Below, piece by piece: positions 54,449-63,528 of a DNA stretch of 64,000 nucleotides. Each line of letters starts with the position of its first letter. Within the stretch, counting starts at the first letter, position 1. A program made the position numbers and the translations under genes. The notes under the pieces were generated by a model. That model had not been told where the DNA came from and did no database searches. It worked only from the letters and a program-made list of their open reading frames with translations. The stretch lies in contig NZ_PDNV01000005.1 in the NCBI RefSeq assembly GCF_002849615.1, positions 62,001-126,000 of the forward strand, given 5' to 3'. Source of the DNA: Pollutimonas nitritireducens. GTDB lineage: Bacteria; Pseudomonadota; Gammaproteobacteria; Burkholderiales; Burkholderiaceae_B.

Positions 54449-55576
54449 ATGCTTACCCATCTGGCCAATATATTCCATCTGGGCATCAAGGAATTATGGA
54501 GTCTGGCGCGCGATCCCATTATGCTGGTTCTGATCGCTTACACCTTTACCATTGCCATCTATGCGTCCGCGACCGCGATGCCCGAAACGCTGCATAGGGC
54601 GCCGATAGCAATCGTCGACGAGGATGGGTCTGCGCTGTCGGCGCGTATCGCGGGAAGCTTCTATCCCCCACACTTCATGCCGCCCCGTATGATCTCCCTC
54701 GCGCAGATGGACGCCGGCCTGGACGCGGGCGACTACACGTTCGTGTTGAACATTCCGCCCGATTTCCAGCGCGACGTACTGGCGGGCAGTCAACCTGATA
54801 TACAACTTAATGTCGATGCCACGCGCATGTCGCAAGCGTTCAGCGGCAGCGGCTATATTCAGCAGGTTGTCATCGGCGAGATAGCGGAATTTCTGCAAGG
54901 ACATCGTGGCCCCAGTGTGCCGCCGGTCGAGCTGGCCTTGCGCATGCGCTTCAATCCTAATCTGGAGCGTTCCTGGTTCGGCTCGCTTATGGAAATCATA
55001 AACAGCATCACCATGCTGTCCATCATCCTAACCGGCGCTGCATTGATACGCGAGCGCGAGCATGGCACCATCGAACACCTGCTTGTCATGCCGGTGACAC
55101 CGGCCGAGATCATGCTATCGAAGGTCTGGTCGATGGGCCTGGTGGTGTTGGTCGCGTCGGGGCTTTCGCTGATACTGATCGTGCAAGGCGTCTTGCGCGT
55201 GCCGATAGAAGGCTCCATCGCGCTGTTCCTGGCTGGCACTGCCCTGCATTTGTTCGCCACCACGTCGATGGGTATATTCATGGCCACGCTGGCGCGAACG
55301 ATGCCGCAGTTCGGCCTGTTGTTGATATTGACACTGCTGCCTTTGCAAATGTTGTCCGGCGGCACGACACCCCGAGAAAGCATGCCGTCCTTCGTGCAAG
55401 ACATTATGCTGGTGGCGCCTACTACGCATTTTGTTTCGCTGGGACAGGCTATCCTTTACAGGGGTGCCGACTTCACTTCGGTTTGGCCGCAGTTCCTTGC
55501 GCTCCTGGTCATAGGACTCATCTTTTTCTTGATAGCGTTGGGCCGATTCCGTAAGTCTTTGAACCATATGGCTTAA
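54449..55576 (+). CDS. yhhJ: ABC-2 type transporter permease (YhhJ-like)
   Basis: The 375-residue membrane protein has one N-terminal helix, a periplasmic region of about 140 residues and five C-terminal helices, with EREHGTIEHLLVMPVTPAEIMLSKV, the hallmark of ABC-2 permeases, near residue 200. It would pair with the membrane half of the RbbA-like protein, whose gene ends 2 bases upstream. The substrate is unknown. Confidence 0.92.
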   Translation: MLTHLANIFHLGIKELWSLARDPIMLVLIAYTFTIAIYASATAMPETLHRAPIAIVDEDGSALSARIAGSFYPPHFMPPRMISLAQMDAGLDAGDYTFVLNIPPDFQRDVLAGSQPDIQLNVDATRMSQAFSGSGYIQQVVIGEIAEFLQGHRGPSVPPVELALRMRFNPNLERSWFGSLMEIINSITMLSIILTGAALIREREHGTIEHLLVMPVTPAEIMLSKVWSMGLVVLVASGLSLILIVQGVLRVPIEGSIALFLAGTALHLFATTSMGIFMATLARTMPQFGLLLILTLLPLQMLSGGTTPRESMPSFVQDIMLVAPTTHFVSLGQAILYRGADFTSVWPQFLALLVIGLIFFLIALGRFRKSLNHMA

Positions 55577-55649
55577 CGATGTATCTACACTAATCCGCAA
55601 AGTACACGCTGCGAACATTAAGCGCCACAACGCGCGCGAGGACTATGTC

Positions 55650-56585
55650 ATGAATGAATCCGTCAGTTACAAGCGTTTGATCCAAACCGCGGGACAGCCA
55701 AACGACAGGGTCTGCGCAGTGGCGCATCCTTGCGATAAGACCTCGCTGGCCGCGGCGCTTGAGGCAGGTCGCCTGGGTATTTTCACGCCAGTGCTGACCG
55801 GCCCGGAACGCCGCATACAAAAGCTGGCCCAGGAGTTCGATCTGGACCTCGATAACGTACAAATTATCGACACGCCGCATAGCCACGCTTCAGCTGACGA
55901 AGCCGTCGCCCAGGTCCAGGCGGGTCGTGCAAACTTGCTCATGAAGGGTAGCTTGCACACCGATGAGCTGATGTCCGCGATCCTGAATCATAGTGGCGGG
56001 CTGCGCACCGAGCGGCGTATAAGCCATGTGTTCATCATGGATGTCCCCAGCTATCCCGGACTCTTGTTCATCACCGACGCCGCCATCAATATCTTCCCGG
56101 ACCTGGAAACCAAGGCAGATATCATCAGGAATGTTATCGATTTGCATGTGGGCCTGGGGCTGGGCGCGCCACGCGTGGCAATACTCTCGGCAGTCGAGCA
56201 GGTGAGCGGGAAGATCCCCAGCACCCTGGACGCTGCCGCGCTTTGTAAAATGGCGGAACGCGGACAAATCGAGGGCGGCATCCTGGACGGACCGTTGGCA
56301 ATGGATAATGCCATCAGTCCAGTGGCGGCACGCATGAAGGGCATCAAGTCCGAAGTAGCCGGGCGGGCGCAGGTTCTCGTAGTACCTGACCTGGAGGCGG
56401 GCAACATGTTGGCCAAAAACCTCACCTTCCTGGCCGGTGCCTACGCGGCCGGGATCGTCCTGGGAGCTCGAGTGCCTGTTATTCTTACTAGCCGTGCCGA
56501 CAGCACCGAGACGCGCCTTGCTTCGTGCGCAGTGGCGGCGCTTTACGCAGACTACCGAATACGCACTAAACCGGTCTCGGCATGA
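55650..56585 (+). CDS. pta: Phosphate acetyl/butyryltransferase
   Basis: The 311-residue short enzyme belongs to the phosphate acetyl/butyryltransferase family: AHPCDKTSLAAALEAGRLGI, LLMKGSLHTDELMSAIL, RISHVFIMDVPSYPGLLFITDAAIN and GGILDGPLAMDNAIS. It lacks the long N-terminal part of E. coli Pta and is closer to Ptb-sized enzymes, so butyryl-CoA is possible; the acetate kinase next door makes acetyl-CoA more likely. The pair would turn acetyl-CoA into acetate plus ATP under oxygen limitation. It lies 73 bases after yhhJ and may share the same transcript. Confidence 0.9.
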   Translation: MNESVSYKRLIQTAGQPNDRVCAVAHPCDKTSLAAALEAGRLGIFTPVLTGPERRIQKLAQEFDLDLDNVQIIDTPHSHASADEAVAQVQAGRANLLMKGSLHTDELMSAILNHSGGLRTERRISHVFIMDVPSYPGLLFITDAAINIFPDLETKADIIRNVIDLHVGLGLGAPRVAILSAVEQVSGKIPSTLDAAALCKMAERGQIEGGILDGPLAMDNAISPVAARMKGIKSEVAGRAQVLVVPDLEAGNMLAKNLTFLAGAYAAGIVLGARVPVILTSRADSTETRLASCAVAALYADYRIRTKPVSA

Positions 56586-56619
56586 TGCGTTTACGACAGA
56601 TCTCAACCCGCGGGGCTAT

Positions 56620-57813
56620 ATGACGCACGATATATTGTTGGTGATCAATGCCGGCAGTTCAAGCCTGAAGTTTCACGTGTACGACCTGGGGACGGACGGC
56701 TTGTCGTTCGCCTATGGCGGGCAGCTTTCCGGGATAGGCGGCACGCATTCGGATATCACTGTCCGGAACGCGGAAAAGGTCGTGCTGGTACAGCGCGAAC
56801 TGAAAGGCACCGAAGCGTGCGACCTTGCAGCCGCCCAAAAGACGCTGGGCAACTGGCTTGCCACGACAATCCATCGGGCGCCGATCGCCGTGGGCCACCG
56901 GATCGTTCATGGCGGGCCGCGGTTCGCCGACAGCGTTCTGGTCAACGACGAAGTCCTGCGATATCTGGATACGCTGGTACCGCTCGCGCCATTGCACCAG
57001 CGCAATAACCTCGCACCGGTCCGCGTTATACACGAGCAATGGCCAGACATCCTGCAGGTCGCGTGTTTCGATACGGCATTCCATCGTACGCATGACAATG
57101 TCGTCGAACGTTTTGCGCTGCCCCAATCGTTCTATGACCGTGGCGTGAGGCGCTATGGATTTCATGGTCTTTCTTACGACTACATCGCACATCGCCTGCG
57201 ACGCGAAATGCCAGAAGTGGCCCGGGGCAGGATAGTAGCGGCCCACTTGGGTTCCGGAGCGTCAGCCTGTGCCATGCTGGACGGAAAAAGCGTTGAAAGC
57301 ACCATGGGATTCACTGCGCTTGACGGGCTGCCCATGGGCACGCGGCCCGGACGGCTGGATCCCGGCGTGGTGCTCTGGATGTTGGAGCAAGGCATGACTC
57401 ACGATGAAATCCAGCATCTGCTGTATAACGAATCGGGCTTGAAGGGCTTGTCTGGTATCAGCGCGGATATTCGCGACCTGCAGGCCAGTAGTGCCCCATC
57501 GGCGCGGCTGGCGCTGGATTATTTCTCTTACCGGACAGCCGAAAGCATTGCCGGCTTATGCGTTTCGATCAAAGGCCTCGATACCCTGGTCTTTACCGCG
57601 GGGGTCGGCGAGCACAGCGCCTCTGTGCGTTCGTCCATTTGCCGCAACCTTGGCTGGCTGGGAATCGAACTCGACGAGGCGCTGAACCAGGCCAACTCGC
57701 CCCGCATTTCGACGACGCGCAGCCTTGTATCCGTGCAAGTGGTGCCCACCAATGAAGAGTTCGTCATCGCCCAGCAGACGCTGTGCACGATAAGCGCGGA
57801 AAAGCGGCCATGA
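56620..57813 (+). CDS. ackA: Acetate kinase
   Basis: The 397-residue kinase has the family motifs VINAGSSSLKF (7-17), GHRIVHGGPRF, DTAFHRT, YGFHGLSYDYIAHRL, AAHLGSGASACAMLDGKS, PMGTRPGRLDPGVVLWML and VFTAGVGEHS. It makes ATP from acetyl phosphate, or the reverse. The ATG at 56620 gives the standard N-terminus; an open extension to 56437 lies inside pta and was rejected. Its last 50 bases overlap the 3' end of convergent dsbB. Confidence 0.95.
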   Translation: MTHDILLVINAGSSSLKFHVYDLGTDGLSFAYGGQLSGIGGTHSDITVRNAEKVVLVQRELKGTEACDLAAAQKTLGNWLATTIHRAPIAVGHRIVHGGPRFADSVLVNDEVLRYLDTLVPLAPLHQRNNLAPVRVIHEQWPDILQVACFDTAFHRTHDNVVERFALPQSFYDRGVRRYGFHGLSYDYIAHRLRREMPEVARGRIVAAHLGSGASACAMLDGKSVESTMGFTALDGLPMGTRPGRLDPGVVLWMLEQGMTHDEIQHLLYNESGLKGLSGISADIRDLQASSAPSARLALDYFSYRTAESIAGLCVSIKGLDTLVFTAGVGEHSASVRSSICRNLGWLGIELDEALNQANSPRISTTRSLVSVQVVPTNEEFVIAQQTLCTISAEKRP

Positions 57814-58270
57814 TTCCAAGTATGCCAGTCGCGATGAACAGGCCCAGCCCCCACAGGGCATACTCCAGGCCCAATAAATCCACGCGCGCGTCCATGCATG
57901 ACGCAAAGATACCGAATAACCACGGCAGGTGGGCGTCCAGTCCGCTATTGACCATGAATCGATCGGCAAATGTCATGTCGCAGGAAAACAAATTGGCGGC
58001 GACTGTGTATTGATACCAGGCGGCGAGCGCGCCGCCCACGCTCAAGGCGAGGGTCAGCAACGCGGCGATCCGGTGGACGGCAGCGCGGTGCCGGCCAAGC
58101 AGCAGTCCGCCTATGCAAATTGCCGCGATCGCCAGAAATATCAGGCGCTGCAGGACACACCAGGCGCAAGGCTGCATTCCGAAGACATGCTGCGAGACAA
58201 GGGCTATGGACACGGCGGCCAAGCAAAGAAGGGCGATGACAGCAAGTAGCCGGGAAGTAATCGAACTCAT
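57764..58270 (-). CDS. dsbB: Disulfide bond formation protein B
   Basis: The 168-residue protein has four membrane helices and both periplasmic cysteine pairs of DsbB: Cys35/Cys38 in CAWC and Cys97/Cys125 in the second loop. It reoxidises DsbA and passes electrons to quinone. The ATG at 58270 overlaps the marC stop (ATGA); a long open extension upstream is inside marC. The gene's 3' end overlaps the ackA coding region by 50 bases. Confidence 0.93.
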   Translation of the reverse strand: MSSITSRLLAVIALLCLAAVSIALVSQHVFGMQPCAWCVLQRLIFLAIAAICIGGLLLGRHRAAVHRIAALLTLALSVGGALAAWYQYTVAANLFSCDMTFADRFMVNSGLDAHLPWLFGIFASCMDARVDLLGLEYALWGLGLFIATGILGIMAAFPRLSCTASAGR

Positions 58271-58974
58271 GGAAAATTCCTGAAGAGAGAGGCTTGGCGC
58301 AGTAGTCCCAGCAATAGTTCCTGCATGCCGTCCCATACAATCTGTACGCCGAGGCACAAAAGAATAAAGGCGGACAGCCGCATCAGCACGGCAGTGCCAT
58401 TCGGACCCAGCTTGTGCAGAAACTGAGCAGCAAAGCGCAGGCAAAAATAAACGACCAGCGACGCAATGGCGATGGCCACCAGGGAGCCCGTCAGATTGGC
58501 AGCTGTATCAAATGAAGCTTCGGTGTGCAGCGTCGCGCCGACCGTCAGTGCCGCCGATATGGCGCCTGGCCCGCAGATCATCGGAAAGGTAAGGGGGTAA
58601 AATGCTTTGGAGCGGACCTGGTCCAGGGAATAGGTTTCGGCCATGTTCTGGGCGTGTTCCGCATCGTAGTCCGAAGCGCTGACCAGGCGCCAGGCCGTGG
58701 CAACGACCAGCAAGCCGCCGCCGACACGAATGATCGGCAACGATATCCCGAAAAAATCCAGCACGACGTTGCCTGCGATCATCGCGATGGCCAGCATCAC
58801 GCAAATATTGACAGCCACACGATGGGCCAACTGTTCCCTCGTACCGGCACTGGCGCCTTCCGTGAGCGTCAGGAAGATTGGCGCTACCGCAGGAGGATTG
58901 AGTATGGGCAGCATCGTTGCGAGGGCGAAGAGGAAACTGCGCCCGAAGTTTATTACCAGATCATTGAAGGCCAT
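58267..58974 (-). CDS. MarC-family integral membrane protein
   Basis: The 235-residue protein has six membrane helices and the MarC/UPF0056 pattern: FLFALATMLPILNPPAVAPIFLTLT at the N-terminus, FGISLPIIRVGGGLLVVATAWRLV, and AFYPLTFPMICGPGAISAALTVGATL. It was once linked to antibiotic resistance, but the function of MarC proteins is unresolved. It forms an ATGA-coupled pair with dsbB. Confidence 0.9.
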   Translation of the reverse strand: MAFNDLVINFGRSFLFALATMLPILNPPAVAPIFLTLTEGASAGTREQLAHRVAVNICVMLAIAMIAGNVVLDFFGISLPIIRVGGGLLVVATAWRLVSASDYDAEHAQNMAETYSLDQVRSKAFYPLTFPMICGPGAISAALTVGATLHTEASFDTAANLTGSLVAIAIASLVVYFCLRFAAQFLHKLGPNGTAVLMRLSAFILLCLGVQIVWDGMQELLLGLLRQASLFRNFP

Positions 58975-59001
58975 GGTGGTCCCGGAAGGAAGGCTAGGTG
59001 A

Positions 59002-61587
59002 TCACGTACCGGAGGTGTCGAGGGTGGCCAGTATATCGCGCTCGAATTGCAGTTGCGCCCGGGGATGCCCAAGCCTGTCGCCTTCGATGATGAAGATATC
59101 CTCGATGCGATCGCCCAGTGTCAGGATCTTGGCCATTTTTAGATTGATGGCATTCGCAGCAAATACCTGTGCCAGACTGTATAGCAGACCGGGCCTGTCG
59201 GCAGCGGTTACTGAAAGACGCCACGAGGTGCTGTGTTCGTCCGGCTGCAACTCGACGTTGGGAACGATGGGAAAGATGCGCGAGCGCCTCGACCCGGCTC
59301 GTCTGGTGACACCGCTATCTGCCTGGCGAAAGGACTGTTCACGGGCGAGCGTGAGGTGCGCATGCAGTTCATGTTCGACCAGCGAAGCATTCGAGCGATA
59401 GTCTTTATCGTGGGCGGGAAGCAGCACGATGAAGCTGTCCAGCGCCCAACCGTGGTGCGTGGTGTGGATGCGGGCATCCTGAATGCTTAGGGCTCTGTGA
59501 TCAAAGTACTGGCATATCCGGACAAAGAGATCATCGCTATCGGGCACATAAACCATTACCTGCAACGCCTCGTTGTGGCCCACAACACGGGCCTTGACGA
59601 CCGGTTCTGGCGAGTTCACGCGATAATACAGCTGGCGCGTGTGCCAGGCTATCTCGCTGGCTTCATGGCGAAGGAAATAAGCAATATCGAGCTGATTCCA
59701 GAACGCGTCGCGGCTCTCATCCCGCAGGCCCATCAATCTTATCTCATTCGCGGCCTGTTCTCTGCGTTGCGCCTGTACCGAACGGCTGTCGGATTGCGCA
59801 CCGCCCAACGCCGCCAGCGTCAGGCGATAGAGGTTCTCGAGCAGCTTGCCTTTCCAGGAGTTCCACACCTTGGGACTGGTGCCTCGTATGTCGGCAACGG
59901 TCAAGAGGTAGAGCGCGGTAAGCTGCCTCTCGTTTCTGACGGATGTCGCGAAATCGCGGACCACCTCGGGATCGCTGAGGTCGCGCTTTTGAGCGACCGT
60001 CGACATCGTCAAATGCTGTCGCACCAGGAATTCGGCCAGTTCGCTATCCTCGCCTTCAATGCCGTGGTCTTCGCAAAAGCGCCGGACTTCCAGCGCGCCC
60101 AGCTCGGAATGGTCTCCGCCACGGCCCTTCGCGATGTCATGGAATAGCGCTGCGACGTAAAGCAGCCAATGGCGATCGAAACCTGCGATCAGCTGGCTCG
60201 CCAGCGGATATTCCTGGGCGTGTTCCGGCATAGTGAAACGGCGCAGATTGCGCACCACCATGAGCGTGTGCTGGTCCACCGTATAAGCATGAAAAAGATC
60301 GTGCTGCATCTGGCCCACAATACGGCGGAACACAGGTAGGTAACGCGGCAAAATATTCAGCATGGTCATGCGGCGCAGGGCATGTACGATGCCGCGCGGC
60401 TGCTGCAATATCTGCAGGAACTGATGGCGGTTGACCGGATTATGTCGGAACTGGGCGTCGATACGCCACCTGGCGTGCCACATCGCGCGCAGTGCCTGCG
60501 CCGAAATGCCCAGCAGTTCCGGGCGCTCCTGCATGACAAGGAAGGCGCGAAACAGCAGGGCGGGGTTGCGGTCGAAGCTGTCCTCGCGCCTTATTCCCAA
60601 GCGACCGCGTATCATGCAGAAGTCATCGTCGATGATATGCAACTGGTCGTTGGGCGGCGGAAATAGCAATTCTTCGATGCTTTGCATCAATATAATATTC
60701 AGCTGGCTTACCACCCTGGCAGCCCAGTAGTAGCGCTGCATCAGAATTTCGCTGGGCCGGCGGGCCTTGGTGCCTTCGAATCCATAGATGGCGGCCAGAC
60801 CAGGCTGCAGGTCGAACAGTACGCGATCTTCACGGCGACCTGATAACAAATGCAGCTCAATGCGCAGGCGCTTGAATGCGACATCGGCGCGGCGCAAGGC
60901 GCGAAACTCCGCCGCCGTCAGCAGGTCGCTGCGGGAAATCTCGAGCCAGGTGCTGCCGAGTCCTGCCGCCTGGGCCACCCATAGAACCACTTGCAAATCG
61001 CGCAAGCCGCCGGGTGCTTCCTTGCAGTTGGGCTCGAGGGCATAGGGCGTGTCCTGATGCCGGGCATGCCGCTGCTGCATTTCAGCACGCTTTGCCTGAA
61101 AGAACGCTTGTGCATCCAGCTGCTCGCTCATTATTTTAGACAGGCTGGCAAGCAGCGACTTGTCGCCGGCAAGCCAGCGCGCTTCCATCAGCGCCGTTTC
61201 GACGGTGATGTCGTTTGCCGCTTCGTGCTTGCAATCTTCTATGGTGCGTACGCTATGGCCGGGTTCGATGCCCAGATCCCACATGGCGGCAATGAGCGCT
61301 TCGATCATTGCGTTGTCGTCGCCGCTGGGCGGCTCGTGCAAAAGCACCAACACGTCGACATCGGAATACGGGTAGAGTTCGCCGCGTCCGTATCCGCCGA
61401 CGGCCGCAAGGGCAGCGCCTTGCGGAAGAGGGTAGAGCGTCAGGAGCTCAAGCAGTGTCTGGTCCATAATGCGGCGCAAGGCCGTGAGCAACAGCTCTGG
61501 CCGCAGATGCTCACGGAAGCCGCGTATGGCTTCGCTGCGTCGCTCCGCCAGCTGCGTCCGCAGCAGCATTATCGTTGGCGCGCGCAT
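59002..61587 (-). CDS. glnD: PII uridylyltransferase / uridylyl-removing enzyme
   Basis: The 861-residue sensor of glutamine modifies PII proteins. Domains: nucleotidyltransferase with GGYGRGELYPYSDVDVLVL (about 64-82), the GlnD-specific middle domain, an HD domain (HDIAKGRGGDHSELGA near residue 490) and two C-terminal ACT domains (about 680-760 and 790-861). All catalytic motifs are present, and length fits the family. It lies 20 bases downstream of map on the same strand. Confidence 0.96.
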   Translation of the reverse strand: MRAPTIMLLRTQLAERRSEAIRGFREHLRPELLLTALRRIMDQTLLELLTLYPLPQGAALAAVGGYGRGELYPYSDVDVLVLLHEPPSGDDNAMIEALIAAMWDLGIEPGHSVRTIEDCKHEAANDITVETALMEARWLAGDKSLLASLSKIMSEQLDAQAFFQAKRAEMQQRHARHQDTPYALEPNCKEAPGGLRDLQVVLWVAQAAGLGSTWLEISRSDLLTAAEFRALRRADVAFKRLRIELHLLSGRREDRVLFDLQPGLAAIYGFEGTKARRPSEILMQRYYWAARVVSQLNIILMQSIEELLFPPPNDQLHIIDDDFCMIRGRLGIRREDSFDRNPALLFRAFLVMQERPELLGISAQALRAMWHARWRIDAQFRHNPVNRHQFLQILQQPRGIVHALRRMTMLNILPRYLPVFRRIVGQMQHDLFHAYTVDQHTLMVVRNLRRFTMPEHAQEYPLASQLIAGFDRHWLLYVAALFHDIAKGRGGDHSELGALEVRRFCEDHGIEGEDSELAEFLVRQHLTMSTVAQKRDLSDPEVVRDFATSVRNERQLTALYLLTVADIRGTSPKVWNSWKGKLLENLYRLTLAALGGAQSDSRSVQAQRREQAANEIRLMGLRDESRDAFWNQLDIAYFLRHEASEIAWHTRQLYYRVNSPEPVVKARVVGHNEALQVMVYVPDSDDLFVRICQYFDHRALSIQDARIHTTHHGWALDSFIVLLPAHDKDYRSNASLVEHELHAHLTLAREQSFRQADSGVTRRAGSRRSRIFPIVPNVELQPDEHSTSWRLSVTAADRPGLLYSLAQVFAANAINLKMAKILTLGDRIEDIFIIEGDRLGHPRAQLQFERDILATLDTSGT

Positions 61588-61607
61588 AGTGCTCCTGTTG
61601 AACAGAG

Positions 61608-62414
61608 TCAGCTGACCGACACGAATGGAGGAGGTGCAGGCATGCCTTTGGAGACAGTGAGTACTTCGTAGCCAGTATCGGTTACCAGAATGCTATGTTC
61701 CCACTGGGCAGAAAGGCTGTGATCGCGCGTCACGACCGTCCAGCCGTCGGCCAGCGTGCGAATTTCCTTGCGACCGGAATTGATCATGGGCTCGATGGTG
61801 AAGATCATGCCAGCTTCCAGGGCAATGCCGGTGCCCGCTTTACCGTAATGCAACACCTGAGGGTCCTGATGAAACTTGCGGCCGACACCGTGGCCGCAGT
61901 ATTCGCGCACGACGGAAAAGCCATTTTTTTCGGCATGTTTTTGGATGGCATGGCCAATATCGCCCAATTTTGCACCTGGACGCACCTGCTCGATACCGAG
62001 CCACATGCACTCATAAGTGGTTTCGGTAAGCCGGCGTGCGAGGATGGAGGGTTCGCCTATGTAGTACATGCGGCTGGTATCACCGAACCATCCGTCCTTG
62101 ATGACTGTGACGTCGATGTTCATGATGTCGCCGTTCTTCAGGACCTTGTCGCCCGGTATGCCGTGACAGATCACGTGATTGACCGACGTGCAGATGGAAG
62201 CGGGAAAAGGTGTGTAGCCGGGCGGTGCATAGCCAACCGTGGCTGACTCGACTTGAAGTTCGTTGGTGATGTAATCGATGCAAAGCCTGTCCAGCTCAGC
62301 GGTGGTGACGCCGGCACGTACATGCGGCTCGAGGAAGTCCAGGGTGGAGGCCGCGGCCTGACAAGCGGCGCGCATTTTATCGAGATCTGCAGGGTCTGTA
62401 ACGAGACTACTCAT
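61608..62414 (-). CDS. map: Methionine aminopeptidase, type I
   Basis: The 268-residue enzyme removes N-terminal Met. Metal ligands are visible in MNIDVTVIKDGWFGDTSRMY (two Asp), CGHGVGRKFHQDP (His), FTIEPMIN (Glu) and WEHSILVTD (Glu). The order map divergent from rpsB is common in proteobacteria. No strong ribosome-binding site precedes the ATG; a CATAAT -10-like box lies about 40 bases upstream on its strand. Confidence 0.96.
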   Translation of the reverse strand: MSSLVTDPADLDKMRAACQAAASTLDFLEPHVRAGVTTAELDRLCIDYITNELQVESATVGYAPPGYTPFPASICTSVNHVICHGIPGDKVLKNGDIMNIDVTVIKDGWFGDTSRMYYIGEPSILARRLTETTYECMWLGIEQVRPGAKLGDIGHAIQKHAEKNGFSVVREYCGHGVGRKFHQDPQVLHYGKAGTGIALEAGMIFTIEPMINSGRKEIRTLADGWTVVTRDHSLSAQWEHSILVTDTGYEVLTVSKGMPAPPPFVSVS

Positions 62415-62456
62415 GGTAACTTGAATTAGGTGGGATAAAAATAGTAGAATTATGGG

Positions 62457-62480
62457 CTTTCTTAAATTTTATTAAGAAAG
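62457..62480. repeat. AT-rich hairpin in the map-rpsB gap
   Basis: CTTTCTTAA (62457-62465) and TTAAGAAAG (62472-62480) form a perfect 9-base inverted repeat around a 6-base AT loop. It lies 43 bases upstream of map, beside that gene's presumed promoter, so it may be an operator; it lacks the GC stem of a terminator. Confidence 0.5.
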
Positions 62481-62579
62481 CGGCTGGCTTCTGAAGTTCT
62501 TGGGCATTATAACCCTGGGGCTACTGGCCGCCTTTTGAAAAATCGCGTGCCTGGTTGACTCAGGGTGTTCGCCTTAGCC

Positions 62580-62597
62580 ATTGTGTAATCACACAAT
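62580..62597. repeat. Short hairpin/dyad ahead of rpsB
   Basis: ATTGTGT pairs with ACACAAT around a 4-base loop, ending 46 bases upstream of the rpsB start. It may be part of the rpsB leader RNA, where S2 protein controls its own synthesis in related bacteria, or a DNA operator. Its function is not established by sequence alone. Confidence 0.45.
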
Positions 62598-62643
62598 CTG
62601 GCGGATGCAGACCTGGCACAAGACCAAACCCTCGGAGAATATT

Positions 62644-63393
62644 ATGTCGTTAATGCGTGAAATGCTTGAAGCTGGCGTGCACTTTGGCCACCAGACCCGC
62701 TACTGGAACCCGAAGATGGCGCCGTACATCTTCGGCCATCGCAACAAGATCCACATCGTCAATCTTGAACAGACTGTCGTCAAGTACCAGGAAGCAGCAA
62801 AGTTCGTGCGCCAGATTGCTGCCCGTGGCGGCAACGTTCTATTTGTTGGCACCAAGCGCGCCGCACGCGAATTCGTGGCCGCCGAAGCAGCCCGTTGCGG
62901 TATGCCTTATGTCGACAGCCGCTGGCTGGGTGGCATGATGACTAACTTCAAGACGGTCAAGAGCTCGATCAAGCGCCTTAAAGAGATGGAAGTCCAGATT
63001 GCCGACGGCGCCACCGAGCGCATGAGCAAGAAAGAAGCCCTGATGTTCGATCGCGAACTCGAAAAGCTGAACAAGGCCATCGGCGGCATCAAAGACATGA
63101 ACACTCTGCCCGACGCGCTGTTCGTTATCGATGTCGGTTATCACAAAATTGCTATCGCAGAAGCCAAGACCCTGGGTATACCGGTCGTCGCCGTAGTCGA
63201 TACCAATCACTCGCCCGACGGCGTGGAATACATCATTCCTGGTAACGATGACTCAGCCAAGGCCATTGCGCTGTACGCCCGCGGCATGGCAGACGCTGTA
63301 CTGGAAGGTCGGGAACAGAACCTGAACGGTCTGGTCGAAGAAATTGCCGAAGGCGACGAAGAGTTCGTCGAAGTCGAGCAAGAGCGCGAGTAA
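62644..63393 (+). CDS. rpsB: 30S ribosomal protein S2
   Basis: The 249-residue protein starts [25 protein letters not shown] and contains the S2 signatures [48 protein letters not shown] and [18 protein letters not shown]. It assembles on the 30S head with S1. The ATG at 62644 has GGAGAA upstream; an in-frame open stretch from 62581 was rejected. It is followed by tsf, as in nearly all bacteria. Confidence 0.98.
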   Translation: MSLMREMLEAGVHFGHQTRYWNPKMAPYIFGHRNKIHIVNLEQTVVKYQEAAKFVRQIAARGGNVLFVGTKRAAREFVAAEAARCGMPYVDSRWLGGMMTNFKTVKSSIKRLKEMEVQIADGATERMSKKEALMFDRELEKLNKAIGGIKDMNTLPDALFVIDVGYHKIAIAEAKTLGIPVVAVVDTNHSPDGVEYIIPGNDDSAKAIALYARGMADAVLEGREQNLNGLVEEIAEGDEEFVEVEQERE

Positions 63394-63484
63394 GCGCGAC
63401 GACCGTCCCGGTCGTACTGCCAGGCCGGGCCAGGAGTTTGCTGTCATCAGGCGGCAAGAACCTGATCGTATCGTTGTGCACCTG

Positions 63485-63501
63485 CCCCGGCTATGCCGGG
63501 G
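63485..63501 (+). terminator. GC-rich hairpin between rpsB and tsf
   Basis: CCCCGGC (63485-63491) and GCCGGGG (63495-63501) form a perfect 7-pair stem with a 3-base loop, followed by AGTGTTTTAG. The tail is only weakly T-rich, so it is more likely an attenuator or RNA-stabilising hairpin that lowers tsf relative to rpsB than a full stop. Confidence 0.6.
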
Positions 63502-63528
63502 AGTGTTTTAGTGAACTGGAGAAAAAAA

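Noticed and set aside
62580-62597. CRP-type binding site ahead of rpsB
   Set aside because: The dyad contains TGTG and CACA but with too short a centre compared with TGTGA-N6-TCACA; it was kept only as an unassigned dyad.
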